From: Theobroma cacao
Taxonomy: Eukaryota > Streptophyta > Magnoliopsida > Malvales > Malvaceae
Length of the DNA: 64,000 bases
Assembly: GCF_000208745.1 (NCBI RefSeq)
Contig: NC_030859.1
Span: 14,418,225-14,482,224, forward strand
Reading direction: 5' to 3'
Shown: in pieces, positions 1-10,503 of the stretch
Layout: every line of letters begins with the position of its first letter
Position numbering within the stretch: the first letter of the stretch is position 1
The notes under the pieces: generated by a model
What the model saw: only the letters and a program-made list of their open reading frames with translations
What the model was told of the DNA's origin: nothing
Databases searched by the model: none
Translations under genes and position numbers: made by a program

Positions 1-889
1 ATTGATAGATTCCTTGCATGTATCAATACATTCCAGAATGTATCAATAGAATTTTGCATATTTGACTTCCTCAATGATTTTATAGAGGTTTTCAAAATTA
101 AAAGTTTTCTAATGATTTATGCAAAGATGTTTTCCAAACAATGTTATTCAGAGGATGATTAGATGCTATATTTCATGAACTTCATCGTAATATGAAAGAG
201 TTTATGAATCATATGTTTTTATAATTGCATGGTTACGAAAAACTCTTATCCCTTAGCTTGTCCTCTTCTTTGTATCCATTCGTGGAGTCTTTATGACTCA
301 CACATTATTTTCCCTTATTATTTTTATTGCAGATCAATGATAGCACTCTCTTGCTAGCAGCCAGTGTCACCAAGATGTGATTCGTTCATTTCTCATTGAC
401 AGGTGTCTAGCAGCCTCTTGATGCTTAATGAGTCGAGTAATGTTTCATTGACGAGTTAGTCTATGTTATGTTTATGTTTACAAACTATGAACATGTTTTA
501 TGGATTATGAGTATGTTACAATAATGTAGCCAAATGTTTGGGCATACTACATTATGAATGTTATGTTAAATGTATAAAGTGGCTCAAGAGCCCATATGGA
601 CATTCGAGGGTGTTGAGACATGTAAATAATATGGTGCACTGGAAATATGGCACTCTGATGATTTATGAATGTGGCGCTTACACTAATATATTGAGAAGTT
701 CGATATATGTGTAATGTTGCATATGATGGTATGCATGAGTTGATATTGTATACGTATGGATGTTTATGTATGCTTCCGCATTGATGAATGTTTAATGATG
801 AACATTAAAAAAGCTTGTTTAAGCCTAGTGTGCTATACCCATCTAACTTCATACACCGATCATGTTCCACCATAAAATGAGATGTGACA
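1..889 (+). mobile_element. 3' part of a gypsy-type LTR
   Basis: The stretch has no coding capacity. It opens with two decayed TGTATCRATACA units (from about position 19 and about 39), the motif that is much better preserved in the solo LTR at 1128-3774. Around 812-889 it shows the pattern seen at the 3' end of the other gypsy-type LTRs here: a 'gcctagtg..gctatacc' phrase, a 'gatcatg' phrase and a terminal GTGACA. A degenerate primer-binding-like string (tggagtaatagagc, about 902-915) follows. Orientation and end are inferred from that resemblance; the 5' part lies outside the window. Confidence 0.45.
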
Positions 890-1122
890 CTAGATGACTT
901 GTGGAGTAATAGAGCAACTCAATCATGGTATATGGTAGAGCCTTCTTTCTAACCTTCCAATGTTGTACACTCTGTAATGTGTCAAGTCTAGTCCTTGAAT
1001 TGTCATCTTGATAATGAACTTAATTATGTAAATAATGTTGATAATTTTATATTTGTTATGCTTCTGCACATTATGTTGGGCCTCAGATATGGGTGCATGT
1101 GAATGATAAAACTATGGTGGAT
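890..1122. other. unassigned retroelement-like DNA before solo LTR F
   Basis: No open frame or recognisable domain. It is probably the internal start of the element whose LTR ends at 889, and continues at 3780-4046 on the other side of the inserted solo LTR. Confidence 0.3.
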
Positions 1123-1127
1123 GAAGT

Positions 1128-3774
1128 TATCATGACCCAAACTCGGTGGCTATGACCGACACACGAGCCCAACAAGCAAGCCCACTAGACCTGAGTAAGC
1201 CTCAGAGTTCATTTTCAAACATACATAGGCCAAGGGATTCGATCATCAAATATTCATAATAAATTTAAATAAAATACAATATTCCTAGCTTAATTTCCAT
1301 ACAAATAGTAATAGGGCCATACATTGGCCATCCGAACGAGTTCATATACATTAACCCTTAATACACAATATAACGTGGCATTTAGTGCCTGCACACATTA
1401 TATACAACGAAAGGCTTTGACTGACTTAACGGAGTGACCAAAATGGAGAACCTGTTGAATGTCAAAATCGGTTTATTGCTGGACAACCTTGACCACACTA
1501 TTCTGTGGCTTGTTTATCTACACATGGTTACAAATGGATTAGTACTATAATACTTAGTGAGTGGTGCAGATAAACAAAATCATATACATATTAAACACAT
1601 ATACAAAATATGAGCACTGTCTGTGCATATAGATGCTCTAGCAAACATCTCCTAATACAGGGCATATCATTATCCTTAAATCTCTAATATGAGGCCATAT
1701 CATCAAACTCAATGTCTCCAAAGATTGTCATACATCATTAGGTTTACTCTCGAAGCCAATCAAAGTTATTCAAATCATTCTCCAAGGCACACTCTAGTAT
1801 CCGGAATATCACATCAGAATCATATCAAATTTATTTAAGCCTCTCCATGACTATCTCACATCATATGCAAATCAAATCAACGAGTGGTCCTCCTCTAGAC
1901 ATAGTCAAATCATGCTCGGTGCCCAACAAGCGAAGAATCAAATCACGCTCAGGGCAAAGTTGCTGGTGGAGAAACAGATCACACGCCTGCTGAAGCAACG
2001 AGCTATAAATAGATCACACACAATGTCAAAGTAGCTGACGGAGAATAGAACATTAACAGAAGTAAACTCCCGACGTCAACATCACCCAAAGTAATCTCAA
2101 CGGATGGCATTAAAACACTGCAGGCGAGAATCACAAGCGAGATTAGTGCTAGCATCCTTGCAGGCACACACATAGTCATAAGGGGATAGAAATCCACTCA
2201 ACCACAAATCAAATCAACATATGAAATTCATCCCTTGGACGGAAACACAAATCCACAAATAAAGCCATCATGCCTTTTTCATTCACATTTTGCTCATCAA
2301 CCTCGATTCATATTTTTCGATCTTCAATCGTCCTTACGCTCGATTAGGTTCAAAGAGCTTGTAAGTCTCCAAGGCATCATTTAATCAAATCATCTCAACA
2401 TATCATTCACCTAGGGCAATATACTCCTAGGGGTTCATCATAGCCTCTAGACATCTTAGTCTAGGTACACACATAGCTTAGGCCACCCATGTGACTCACA
2501 TCACAACACACAATCACACACAATTCACACATATACATATGCACATATGTTGTTCTCTAGCCTAGGTTCATTTGTCTAGGCATACATTTTTCATTCTAAT
2601 ACCATGGCAGTGCATCTATCATGCGTCTTGCATTACATGTATTTTATTTAAATCCACTCACAATGATAATAGGAGGCACTCCCTGCCAAGCTCGATCTTT
2701 AGCATCCAATCATCGTCTAGCTTGTCAATGAGTTGATTTAACTCTATTTCCCCCTTCAAACACATCAAAACATCAAAATATTAATTATTCCTAGCTTTAG
2801 AAAAATGCCAGCTTTTCACCCAATTAACTAAATCTTAACAATCCAACTAGTTAAGCTCAAATCTTTCATTAATTAGCTAAACCCATAACTTAGAAGCTGG
2901 ATTGCACTAGTGTTAGCTCTCAAATTCCTTAATCCAAGCCAAAAGGAAAGAATACCAAATATAGAGAAAGTCAGATTTGAAGTTATTAATCGATTAAATT
3001 AGAAAATAATAAGTAAAAACGTTAAATTTAACCTCCATAATGGTTTCCCAAGCTCCACATAGCCTTAAATGGCTCAAAAAATCAATTTTGGGGGTTAAGG
3101 TTTTAGGTTTCTAGAGAGAGAAAGGGAGAGAAAGCTAAGCGAAAGAGTTAGGCAAAATGGCTTGAAATACTTTTTTATTTTTACCTTTCCTCTTTAATGT
3201 ATCGACACATTTGGCAATGTATCGATACATTTGTCCTATTTCGAATGAATATATTAATACGTGGAGGTAATGTATTGATACATTTAAGGTAGAATAGCCT
3301 TGGGGGTATTCTACTTCAAATGTATCGATACATGTTCATCTTTGGCCAAATCTATCGATACATTCTCAAATGTATCAATAGACTATGCTTCCTGAGGCCT
3401 TTGTTGTTCATCCTACCATGAATGTATTGATACATTGGGGTATGTATCAATACTTTCATCCTTGTAGGCAGTTCTAAGCATCCCAAAAACTTCAAAAATC
3501 CAAGTTTAACACTCCAATATTATTCCCAGTTGATGTTACACCTTAAATCATTCATTTAACTTAATCTCACACACATAAATTCATAAACAAAACATCAAAC
3601 TTAGATTGAAACCTCAAATTATGGAACTTATCACATATTTTCTCAAAGTTTTGCCTAAATGTCAATATGTACACTCTTAAACACTAGGCATACATACATA
3701 TCATCAAAGTCCTCAAGACTCCACATATTTCATAAATCATTCTTAGTTTGCATCAAAAAATTGGGGGTGTTACA
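1128..3774 (-). mobile_element. solo LTR F, gypsy type, with GAAG(T/C) target duplication
   Basis: On the minus strand it starts TGTAACACCCCC at 3774 and ends ...GGGTCATGATA at 1128. The flanks are gaagt (1123-1127) and gaagc (3775-3779), a 4-of-5 target duplication. No gag or pol lies inside, so this is a solo LTR left by recombination. A pyrimidine-rich leader follows the palindrome cluster in the transcription direction (about 3140-3100). Its first ~100 bp resemble the start of the gypsy D2 LTR at 49790, so the two are related families. Confidence 0.72.
3197..3450. repeat. palindrome cluster TGTATCGATACA in LTR F
   Basis: About eight units of TGTATCGATACA or one-base variants lie in 250 bp. 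Perfect 14-bp palindromes (ATGTATCGATACAT) sit at 3217-3230 and 3320-3333. Variants mostly change the central CG to TG or CA, as expected from methylation decay. In the minus orientation the cluster precedes the pyrimidine-rich leader. Confidence 0.85.
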
Positions 3775-3779
3775 GAAGC

Positions 3780-4046
3780 ATAGAATATAGGCATGGAATA
3801 TGTGCCAAAGTACAATTGTTATGACATTTGTGAATATATGAAATGTGATAGAAACCTCACTTACTTCAAAGAGTTTTGTAATGCGGTTGATTGGACAGTT
3901 ATTTGCTATCTTTAATTGTCAATGTAAATATTGTAAATGCGATGGATAACTAACCCATGCACTATTGAATAGGCTTAATTGGGCCTAGTGGGCTATACCC
4001 ACATAGGTCCATGTGCTGATCATGATCCCTCCTATTAGCTTTATCA
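3780..4046. other. LTR-like remnant between solo LTR F and copia LTR H
   Basis: No coding frame. At 3970-4030 it repeats the 'gggcctagtgggctatacccac..gtgctgatcatg' phrase that is typical of the 3' ends of the gypsy LTRs in this window. It is therefore probably the end of an LTR cut by the copia LTR that starts at 4047. Confidence 0.35.
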
Positions 4047-4051
4047 TGTTG

Positions 4052-4530
4052 CAAATTATTACAGTTTTGAAATGACAAAAGTGATCAAAATTGCTTCAAT
4101 GATCTTTGAACTTTTTTGAGTAATCCTTGAACTTGTTTGAATGATTTTTGAAGTTGCTTGAAAATGTTTTTGAACTTAATTTATTAATGTTAAAATCTAT
4201 CATACATTTGCTTTTGATGTGCATAAGTGTTTCCATGAGAAAAATGATCAAAACTGCTTAAATGATCTTTGAACTTGTTTGAATAATTTTTAAAGTTATT
4301 TAAATGAGTTTTTGAACTTGTTTGAATGGTTTTTAAACTTTTTTAAATAAGTTTTGAATTGCCTAAGTGTTTCCATGTGAAAATTTTCAAAATTACTTGA
4401 ATGAGTTTTGAAAATTTACTTTAATGATTTTTGAACTTGTTTAAATAGCTTTTAAACTTGTTTTAATTAGTTTTAAACCTCTTTTGCATTTGATTTTGAA
4501 ATGTCCAAGTATTTGGCATCAAATTGCATT
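4052..4530 (+). repeat. decayed tandem array in LTR H
   Basis: Phrases such as 'gatctttgaacttgtttgaa' recur every ~24 bp. A larger phrase ('cctaagtgtttccatg..gatcaaaattgcttcaatgat') recurs at roughly 140-160-bp spacing (about 4060, 4217, 4356, 4497). The repeats are imperfect. Confidence 0.6.
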
Positions 4531-4563
4531 CAAAAAGAACAATTTTCCATATTATAAGCTACA

Positions 4564-4677
4564 AGTATCGATACTTTGGTCAAAAGTATCGATACATTTA
4601 AAACAAAATAGTTTTGCCCAAAATGTATGGATACATTTCCACATGTATTGCTACATTTCAAAATATATCGATACATG
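4564..4677. repeat. palindrome cluster TATCGATA in LTR H
   Basis: Five TATCGATA-type units in about 110 bp (for example gtatcgatac near 4588 and tatcgatacat near 4666). This copia LTR shares its motif with the gypsy LTR F next door. The cluster ends about 95 bp upstream of the TATA box. Confidence 0.8.
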
Positions 4678-4770
4678 TGGTCTAGAACTAGCCGTTACAC
4701 ATGAAAATCAAAAGGAAAACGACTATTTTCTTCACCAAAGCTTCTCCAATGACTCCAAAGCTTCTCCAAC

Positions 4771-4778
4771 TATAAAAT
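4771..4778 (+). promoter_or_regulatory. TATA box of LTR H
   Basis: TATAAAAT at the expected position between the palindrome cluster and the downstream repeat, in the plus orientation of the LTR. Confidence 0.6.
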
Positions 4779-5057
4779 AGACTTTTCCAACACATTTACA
4801 AGGATAGAAGAGTGGAGAAAAACATTATATGAAGAAAAGGAAGAAAAAAGAAAGAGAAACCAAGTTAGAGCAAGCAATTCACATTCTTCCACTAAGTTTT
4901 TAAGCTTTCTTGTGCTATAATTCCTTTGTGTCTTCATTCCTATCATTTGCAATAATTTTTGTACTCGTCATACTCTTATTACATTGTACTTACTTAGCAA
5001 AACCCACTTTCTAGGGGTATATTTGCTATTCAAAATTGTAAAAGAGAAAAAGGTTAT

Positions 5058-5175
5058 GTGTTAGCCTTTAAAGGTATTGTGAAGGCTGTGCTTGATCCAT
5101 AAAAGATATTATATTGAGACGTTGTGCTTAATCCTTGAAAGGCATTGTGAAGGTTATGCTTGAGCCTTAAAAAGT
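5058..5175 (+). repeat. 34-37-bp repeat in LTR H
   Basis: About three imperfect units of 'aaggtattgtgaaggctgtgcttgatcc' type. The same unit appears on the opposite strand in the LTRs at 18317-19615, 25107-26530 and 26531-27766. Confidence 0.65.
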
Positions 5176-5929
5176 ATTTTTCATAGTAGATTTGAAAACC
5201 TTTAGTGAGCTAAGGAAGATGACGTAGGCAAGGAAGTCGAATCTCTATAAAAATATTATGTCTTCTTTCTTTATTTTTCATTCCTTGAATTTATGCATTT
5301 ACATTAAAGAATTTATCAAATTTTTTCTTAACTTGTTTATTCTTTAATTTACTCTTTAAATTATTATTGACTCACTTTGATAGAAAACAAATTTATGAAA
5401 ATTATTTTTAGCTTAATTTGATTGGAAGCTTGTGAAAAATTTACGCTAGTGCATTTTGCCTTAAAGAGTTTGAAAATTTATTTTCAACTTGTTTGGTTAT
5501 TACTTTGCTTAAATTACTTTTTGGCATGTTTTAAAGTGAAAACAAATTTGAGAAACTTGTTTTCAAACTTGCCTTCATAAAAAGTTTAAATTTGTTGAAA
5601 AGAATTTTTAAAAATCCATTTCACCCCCTTCTTGGATATTTTTCTCATTATTATAGAGCTAACACTTCTAACACCTCCAAAAATTGGATGTGGCAATTTT
5701 GTCCAAGTAACAGAAACTAGGGATTTCACATTTCATTTGATGAAATTGTATTGTCCTGAGAAAGTTTCAATGATGGTTAAGAACTTAAAAAAAAAGCATT
5801 GGAAGGGAAAATTGATCAATATAAAAGGATATTGTTTTTCCTTAATCAATAAAAGTTGGTCAAGGTAGTCAAGTCCATTTAAAACAAATTGCAAAAGCAT
5901 CCATGATAGTGAAAGCATAGTAAATAAGA

Positions 5930-6310
5930 AAGTTATTTGTTTGAGTATAAGAGGTATAAGATTAAAATTAGTAGAGAAGAGCGAAAAACAAAGTTGGATA
6001 AGTATTTAAGTGAGCATGATGTTGTGATTATTTATGACTTTGATGTTTTGATTTGATGGAAGCTCAATAGTTAAAGGTATACTATCTTGGCTGGATTAGC
6101 TTGTGATATATTAACGGTTCCCACACCTAAAGTTGCTTATGAAACCACGTTTAGCACTGATGGACATGTGCTTGATGCATATTACCTTCTTAGCTTGTGC
6201 AAGCCCTTTATTTTTGTTTACAATTGACTATGTGGATCTTCATTTTTCGATCTTAGTGACATTGAGTATGATTTGGGAGAGATTGAGAAAGTTGATTTTG
6301 GGCTAATTAT
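5930..6310 (+). pseudogene. hAT transposase relic, C-terminal dimerisation region
   Basis: One frame from about 5988 reads a KLDKYLSE phrase, then FDVLI-stop-WKLNS, LAGLACDILTVP and a phrase close to the family's 'ESAFSTGGRVLD' block (here ETTFSTDGHVLD, about 6149-6175). After a frame change it gives SDIEYDLGEIEK, like the 'VDIEE..EELE' end of plant hAT transposases. These are landmarks of the hAT C-terminal dimerisation domain. At least two in-frame stops and a shift show that it is dead. Sequence from 5674 to 5930 may be more of the same element, but I recognise no domain in it. Confidence 0.72.
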
Positions 6311-6999
6311 TTTATTTATCATTTCATTTGTTCTTTTTTCAATCCTTATTTCTTTATCTCTTTTATTTCTTTGTTTGAAGATTACTTTTTCTTTCTCTTG
6401 TTTACATATTTTAGATTTGCCAAAGATTTTATTGGATCTTATAATTGATGAGTGAAGAGGTCAAAGGTGTGCTATTCACTTTGTGGGTTTAGGGTTAGTT
6501 ATTACAAATTTTGCATAATTACATATAAAGAATATTTAGCTTTTTGTAACCAAAAATTTATACTAATTACAATTTTATCTTATTTAACATTGGTCCATGT
6601 GAGGAGCTGAAAAGGCCCATCTTTGACTTAGAAGAATATTAAGGATGTTGGCTTGAATTTGCCCTTATTTTTTTTTGTTGAAGTTGGTTTTTTTTGAAGA
6701 AAGTTATTGGAAGAATGTTATTTAATTTCTTTGATAATGTTTGTTGAATGATTAATTTATTCTCTTTAAGTTTAATTATATGTTTTGTTTAGATGTTAAA
6801 TGTTACATATAATATTTAGATTATACAATTTTATAAATTATAAGTAATTTTAAAATTTCAATTTTTAAGATAAAAGACCGAATTGATCAAATTTGTTTAG
6901 TTTTCGATTTGTTCAATTTTTTCCAAAATTTCAATCATTTCAGTCACTTTTATAGAGAAATTTGATTTGTTTGAATTTCGATCTTTTTATACCAAAATT
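6311..6999. other. hAT 3' flank, AT-rich
   Basis: No gene. At 6873-6999 there are repeated 'gaccgaattgatcaaattt'-type phrases. These continue in the same style at 8667 on the far side of the copia remnant, which suggests one interrupted unit. Confidence 0.4.
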
Positions 7000-8067
7000 T
7001 GTTGGTCCTTATAATATGCGCTAGAGGGGGGGTGAATAACACAATTTGGCTCTTAACAATATTGAAAACTAATTTTTAGAACTTAAGAAAATAAAAATAG
7101 AGTATAAAATGCATAGCAATTTAGAGTGATTCGGTCCAAAACCTACATCCACTACCTTGATTGTCTAACCAAGGATTTTCCCACAAATTCACTAAAAATC
7201 GGTGAAATTCACAAGCTTTTACCAAGCTTTACAATGACTTTTACTAGGCTCAGACAAAACCTTTTACACTAGTTTTTCACGACTTCAAATAAAACCCCAA
7301 TGTGGTTTTCTAAGGCTCAACCACAACCTACAACAATCAAGCTATCCTACGCTTGAATAACCCCCCTAGAGTGACTTCCTCACTCTAAGAATACAAGAGA
7401 AGTAGTAAAAGAAAGTACCTATAATCACTGGTTGATCTGATTGGTACAAGATTGAGTGTTAAATACAAATGCAAAGAGTAGGCATTTAAGTGCAAACAAG
7501 TGCAATGAAGCTTTTCTGGTTTTTCTACTTTCTATAGCTCAAATCTCATTCAAGGCTTCAAAAAACTTGTCTCTAATTGTTGAAAGACCCTTCTATACTT
7601 GGAGATGCAACTTTGATGGCAGTTTGACAGTTTATGGCCATTGGAAACAGTTGAGGATGAGTTCTAGCCGTTAATCTGTCTTGTAGTGCTCTGCTTCAAG
7701 TTGCAGACAAAGAGCTCTTAGTTGTCTGACTTGGTCGACTAAGTTCGTTCTATTTCTGGTTGCAGATTATGACAGAGAGCAGTTAGTCGACTGACTTGGT
7801 CGACTAAGTTGATTTTATTTCTCAAACTTTTCAACCCGCCATTCTTCCAATTTGAAACTTGGTCAACCAATATTCTTCCTTATCCAACTAAAGACCTTCC
7901 TTTTTGTTAATCAATCATTTTTCTTCATTCATATGATCTTTGGTATACACTTTTGAAGGATTGATTTATTATTTACATATAATTTTTGTCCTGTACACTT
8001 AAACAATATAGTTAGACACCAATGAATGAGAATATTTTGCTATCATAAAAAACATATAGAGTCAACA
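7000..8067 (-). mobile_element. copia LTR, same family as element B
   Basis: On the plus strand it begins tgttggtccttataatatg and contains 'gagggggggtgaat'. It ends gtcaaca at 8067, parallel to the two LTRs of element B. The minus-strand copy therefore starts TGTTGACTC. It carries the GTCGAC palindromes at 7712-7806 and a weakened TATA (tatagaag) about 120 bp further on. It is more diverged than the element B LTRs. Confidence 0.75.
7712..7806. repeat. palindrome cluster AGTCGACT in the 7000-8067 LTR
   Basis: Four GTCGAC-type units in two pairs, each pair ending 'gacttggtcgactaagtt'. A perfect TTAGTCGACTGA-type core is present near 7784. Confidence 0.8.
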
Positions 8068-8666
8068 TTCTCTATCTTTTATTTTTGATGATGACAAAAT
8101 ATTCCAAGATTAAGAATGCAATGTTTATGTTTAATATGAATGCTTCAAATCTTTATGCATAATGAGTTGCTCCCCCTTAGTCAATGCATCTAGGTTTCTT
8201 TAAAGATTTTCAATAAAATTTTTATAATATCTATAATAGCTAAACAAGATAACAATATCCATAGTAAAAAGCAACTAGCACATAATATTCAACAAAACCA
8301 TAACTAAGCATCACACACATAAATTAAACATGAAAACTTATCACACTCAATTTAACTTAGTTTTCCTTTTCTTTCTTTTTATCATTAAACAAGATATTCA
8401 AAACTCCCCCTTAATGAGTGCATCAAGATTTTCGCTTAATCTTTAAATCAAACTTTAATAAATGAGAATCATAAGCACTCATACACCTAAGTCTTACAAG
8501 CTTATAGATATAGTTCAATAACTTCAAGAGTCAAGCTTGTGTCTATGTAAGAACAAATGTATGGGAGTTAAATCATTCAAGAAATTATCAAGGATTAGTC
8601 AAATAATGTTCAAGCAAATTTGATCATTTTGTCATAATCAAAACTATAATAATTTTAAAGCTAACA
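8068..8666 (-). mobile_element. internal 3' remnant of a Sirevirus-like element
   Basis: It lies upstream of the LTR on the minus strand and contains two polypurine-type strings (plus-strand ctcccccttag near 8171, ctcccccttaat near 8406). At 8666 it ends with a TGTTAGCTTT start typical of a copia LTR. The flanks aattt (6996-7000, overlapping the LTR's first T) and aattt (8667-8671) fit a target duplication. So 7000-8666 would be one collapsed element inserted in the hAT flank. Confidence 0.5.
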
Positions 8667-10503
8667 AATTTGATCGAACTGACTGTTTGTACAGTTTTAT
8701 TAATAAGAGTTTCTTTTCCTTTTTGGGCCTTTAGGCCTTAGATTATCTTTTCTTTTGGGTCTATATGATGTATCTTGCTTGGTTTATTATTATTATTTTT
8801 TATTGAATAGTTAGTGTGACAATATTTATTTTCTTGTTTCTATCACTTTTTTCTTTATAGGTTTTACAAATATTTGTGAACTTTTATTTTGTTAATATTT
8901 TTATTTTTTTATGATAAAACTTTAAATTAGATGTTGAGAATCGAGACTTGACCATTTAGTTTTTCATAGTCAATTTTTATCACATTTGAAAAAAAAACAT
9001 TAAAGTACACCCTATTAATAGTAGTTCAACTAAATCCCTAGTAAGTTTGAGGGTAATACATGGTATAAGGGAATAACAAGAATAAAGTAAAATAGAAAAT
9101 TTTTATGAAATATTTCGAAGGTGGACAGGGTTGATATTGTTTTGAAGTTAGACAAAACCTCTATCTAGTTGATTAGGGAAGATTATGATAAGATTACATT
9201 TCACTTTTTAATTAATAAGTCTAATTATGGAATATCTGATACTTGAAATGGTAAATTATTCTTTCTTGACCTAAAATAAAAATACAAAAACTTGATTGAA
9301 CGTAATAAAAAATAAAAATTTTTTAAAAATAATTCAGGTGATTATTTAAGAATTATATAATTTAATAAGTTTAAGACCAAATATCTCCTCTACTGCTTGC
9401 TTTATTGTGTCCTTCAACCTTAATATTGGTTTTTGGTTGAAGCTTTGTTATGTTATTTTTGTGTTTACTGTTTTTAAATCCAACCCGATTAATATAACAA
9501 GACTTAATATATATATATATATATATACATTTATTAGCATAAAAAATAAATATTAAGCTCAAAAAACTTCTTATGAAAATTTGTTATAAGCCTACATTTT
9601 CAACTTTTAAAGATATACTTTTTTGGTGTAGGAAGATGCTTACTTGCTCAAGATTCATTTTATTTTTTATTGATGTGGAATTCTTAATACACATTCTCTC
9701 ACAATTGTGCAACACTCTCATTGCAGGGGTTCTTTTACCCATAAAATAGAGAGATCCATTTTGATTTTGGTTTATCTCAATGCTTATCTCTCATAGAGAT
9801 TCAAATCAATGAAAAGTGAATCGATTCTTATATCAATTATCACGAATTTATATCTTCAATTTAAAAAGACATATTTATTAAGTGAAAAGAAATCTTTACA
9901 TATTTCTTAATCCCAAAACCATCTTCGTTTAGTGACGTGATGCCAAGAAAGTAAGTTACAAACAATTTAAAACAAACAACCACAACATCATTTGAGACAA
10001 AATTTCAATTTTTCCGCCGTTTGTTACCAAATGAAAGAGAAGTAGAACATTGCGCTTCTTTTCATTATTACTATTGGTCTTGGCCTCTATAGAGCCAACT
10101 ATTATTATACATTTAATCCAATAATCATTTGAACACTAAATTATGATTTCATCATTAAGTTCAAATCCACCATTCATCTTACAAGCCATCTAGAGTTCCT
10201 ACACTTATGGTTTTTGACACTAAAAGACTGATCCCAAGAGCAAATTTCAGGGTTTTCTTTTTTTTTTTTGTTTCTTGGTACAAGAGAATAGGATGATTTT
10301 GCCATTTAACTAAATTTATCTTTCAAGAATAAGAATACTGTTGCTAAATAAACTCCGAATGGTAAAAGCCCTGGATAGAAAATGGATGCAAACCTAGCAA
10401 AAATGCTCTAAGTGAGAAGTCATAACCAGTTCATAACTCAGGAGCCAATCCGAGTGAAATTTTTTCTTACCTTTCTTACCATGAACATACTGTAAACAGT
10501 TAG
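8667..10503. other. intergenic DNA upstream of the PPR gene
   Basis: AT-rich with many stops in all frames. Apart from a short TA repeat I see no domain, RNA gene or LTR ends. It should contain the promoter of the PPR gene, but I cannot point to a convincing TATA box. Confidence 0.5.
9507..9527. repeat. (TA)n microsatellite
   Basis: Ten uninterrupted TA units. Confidence 0.9.

Larger units (their letters stand above)
4047..5673 (+). mobile_element. copia LTR H, Sirevirus-like
   Basis: It starts TGTTGCAAATTATTACAG, like the starts of the other Sirevirus-like LTRs here, and ends near CTAACA at 5673 after a 'ttcaccccctt' phrase. That phrase is the mirror of the 'gggggtgaa' phrase in the minus-strand LTRs. 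In order it contains a decayed tandem array, a palindrome cluster, a TATA box and a 34-37-bp repeat. No clean target duplication was found, so the right end is uncertain. Confidence 0.6.

Noticed and set aside
6273..6455. Hydrophobic 60-residue open frame that could be a membrane peptide
   Set aside because: Its start overlaps the hAT transposase relic and the rest is T-rich; no signal that it is expressed.
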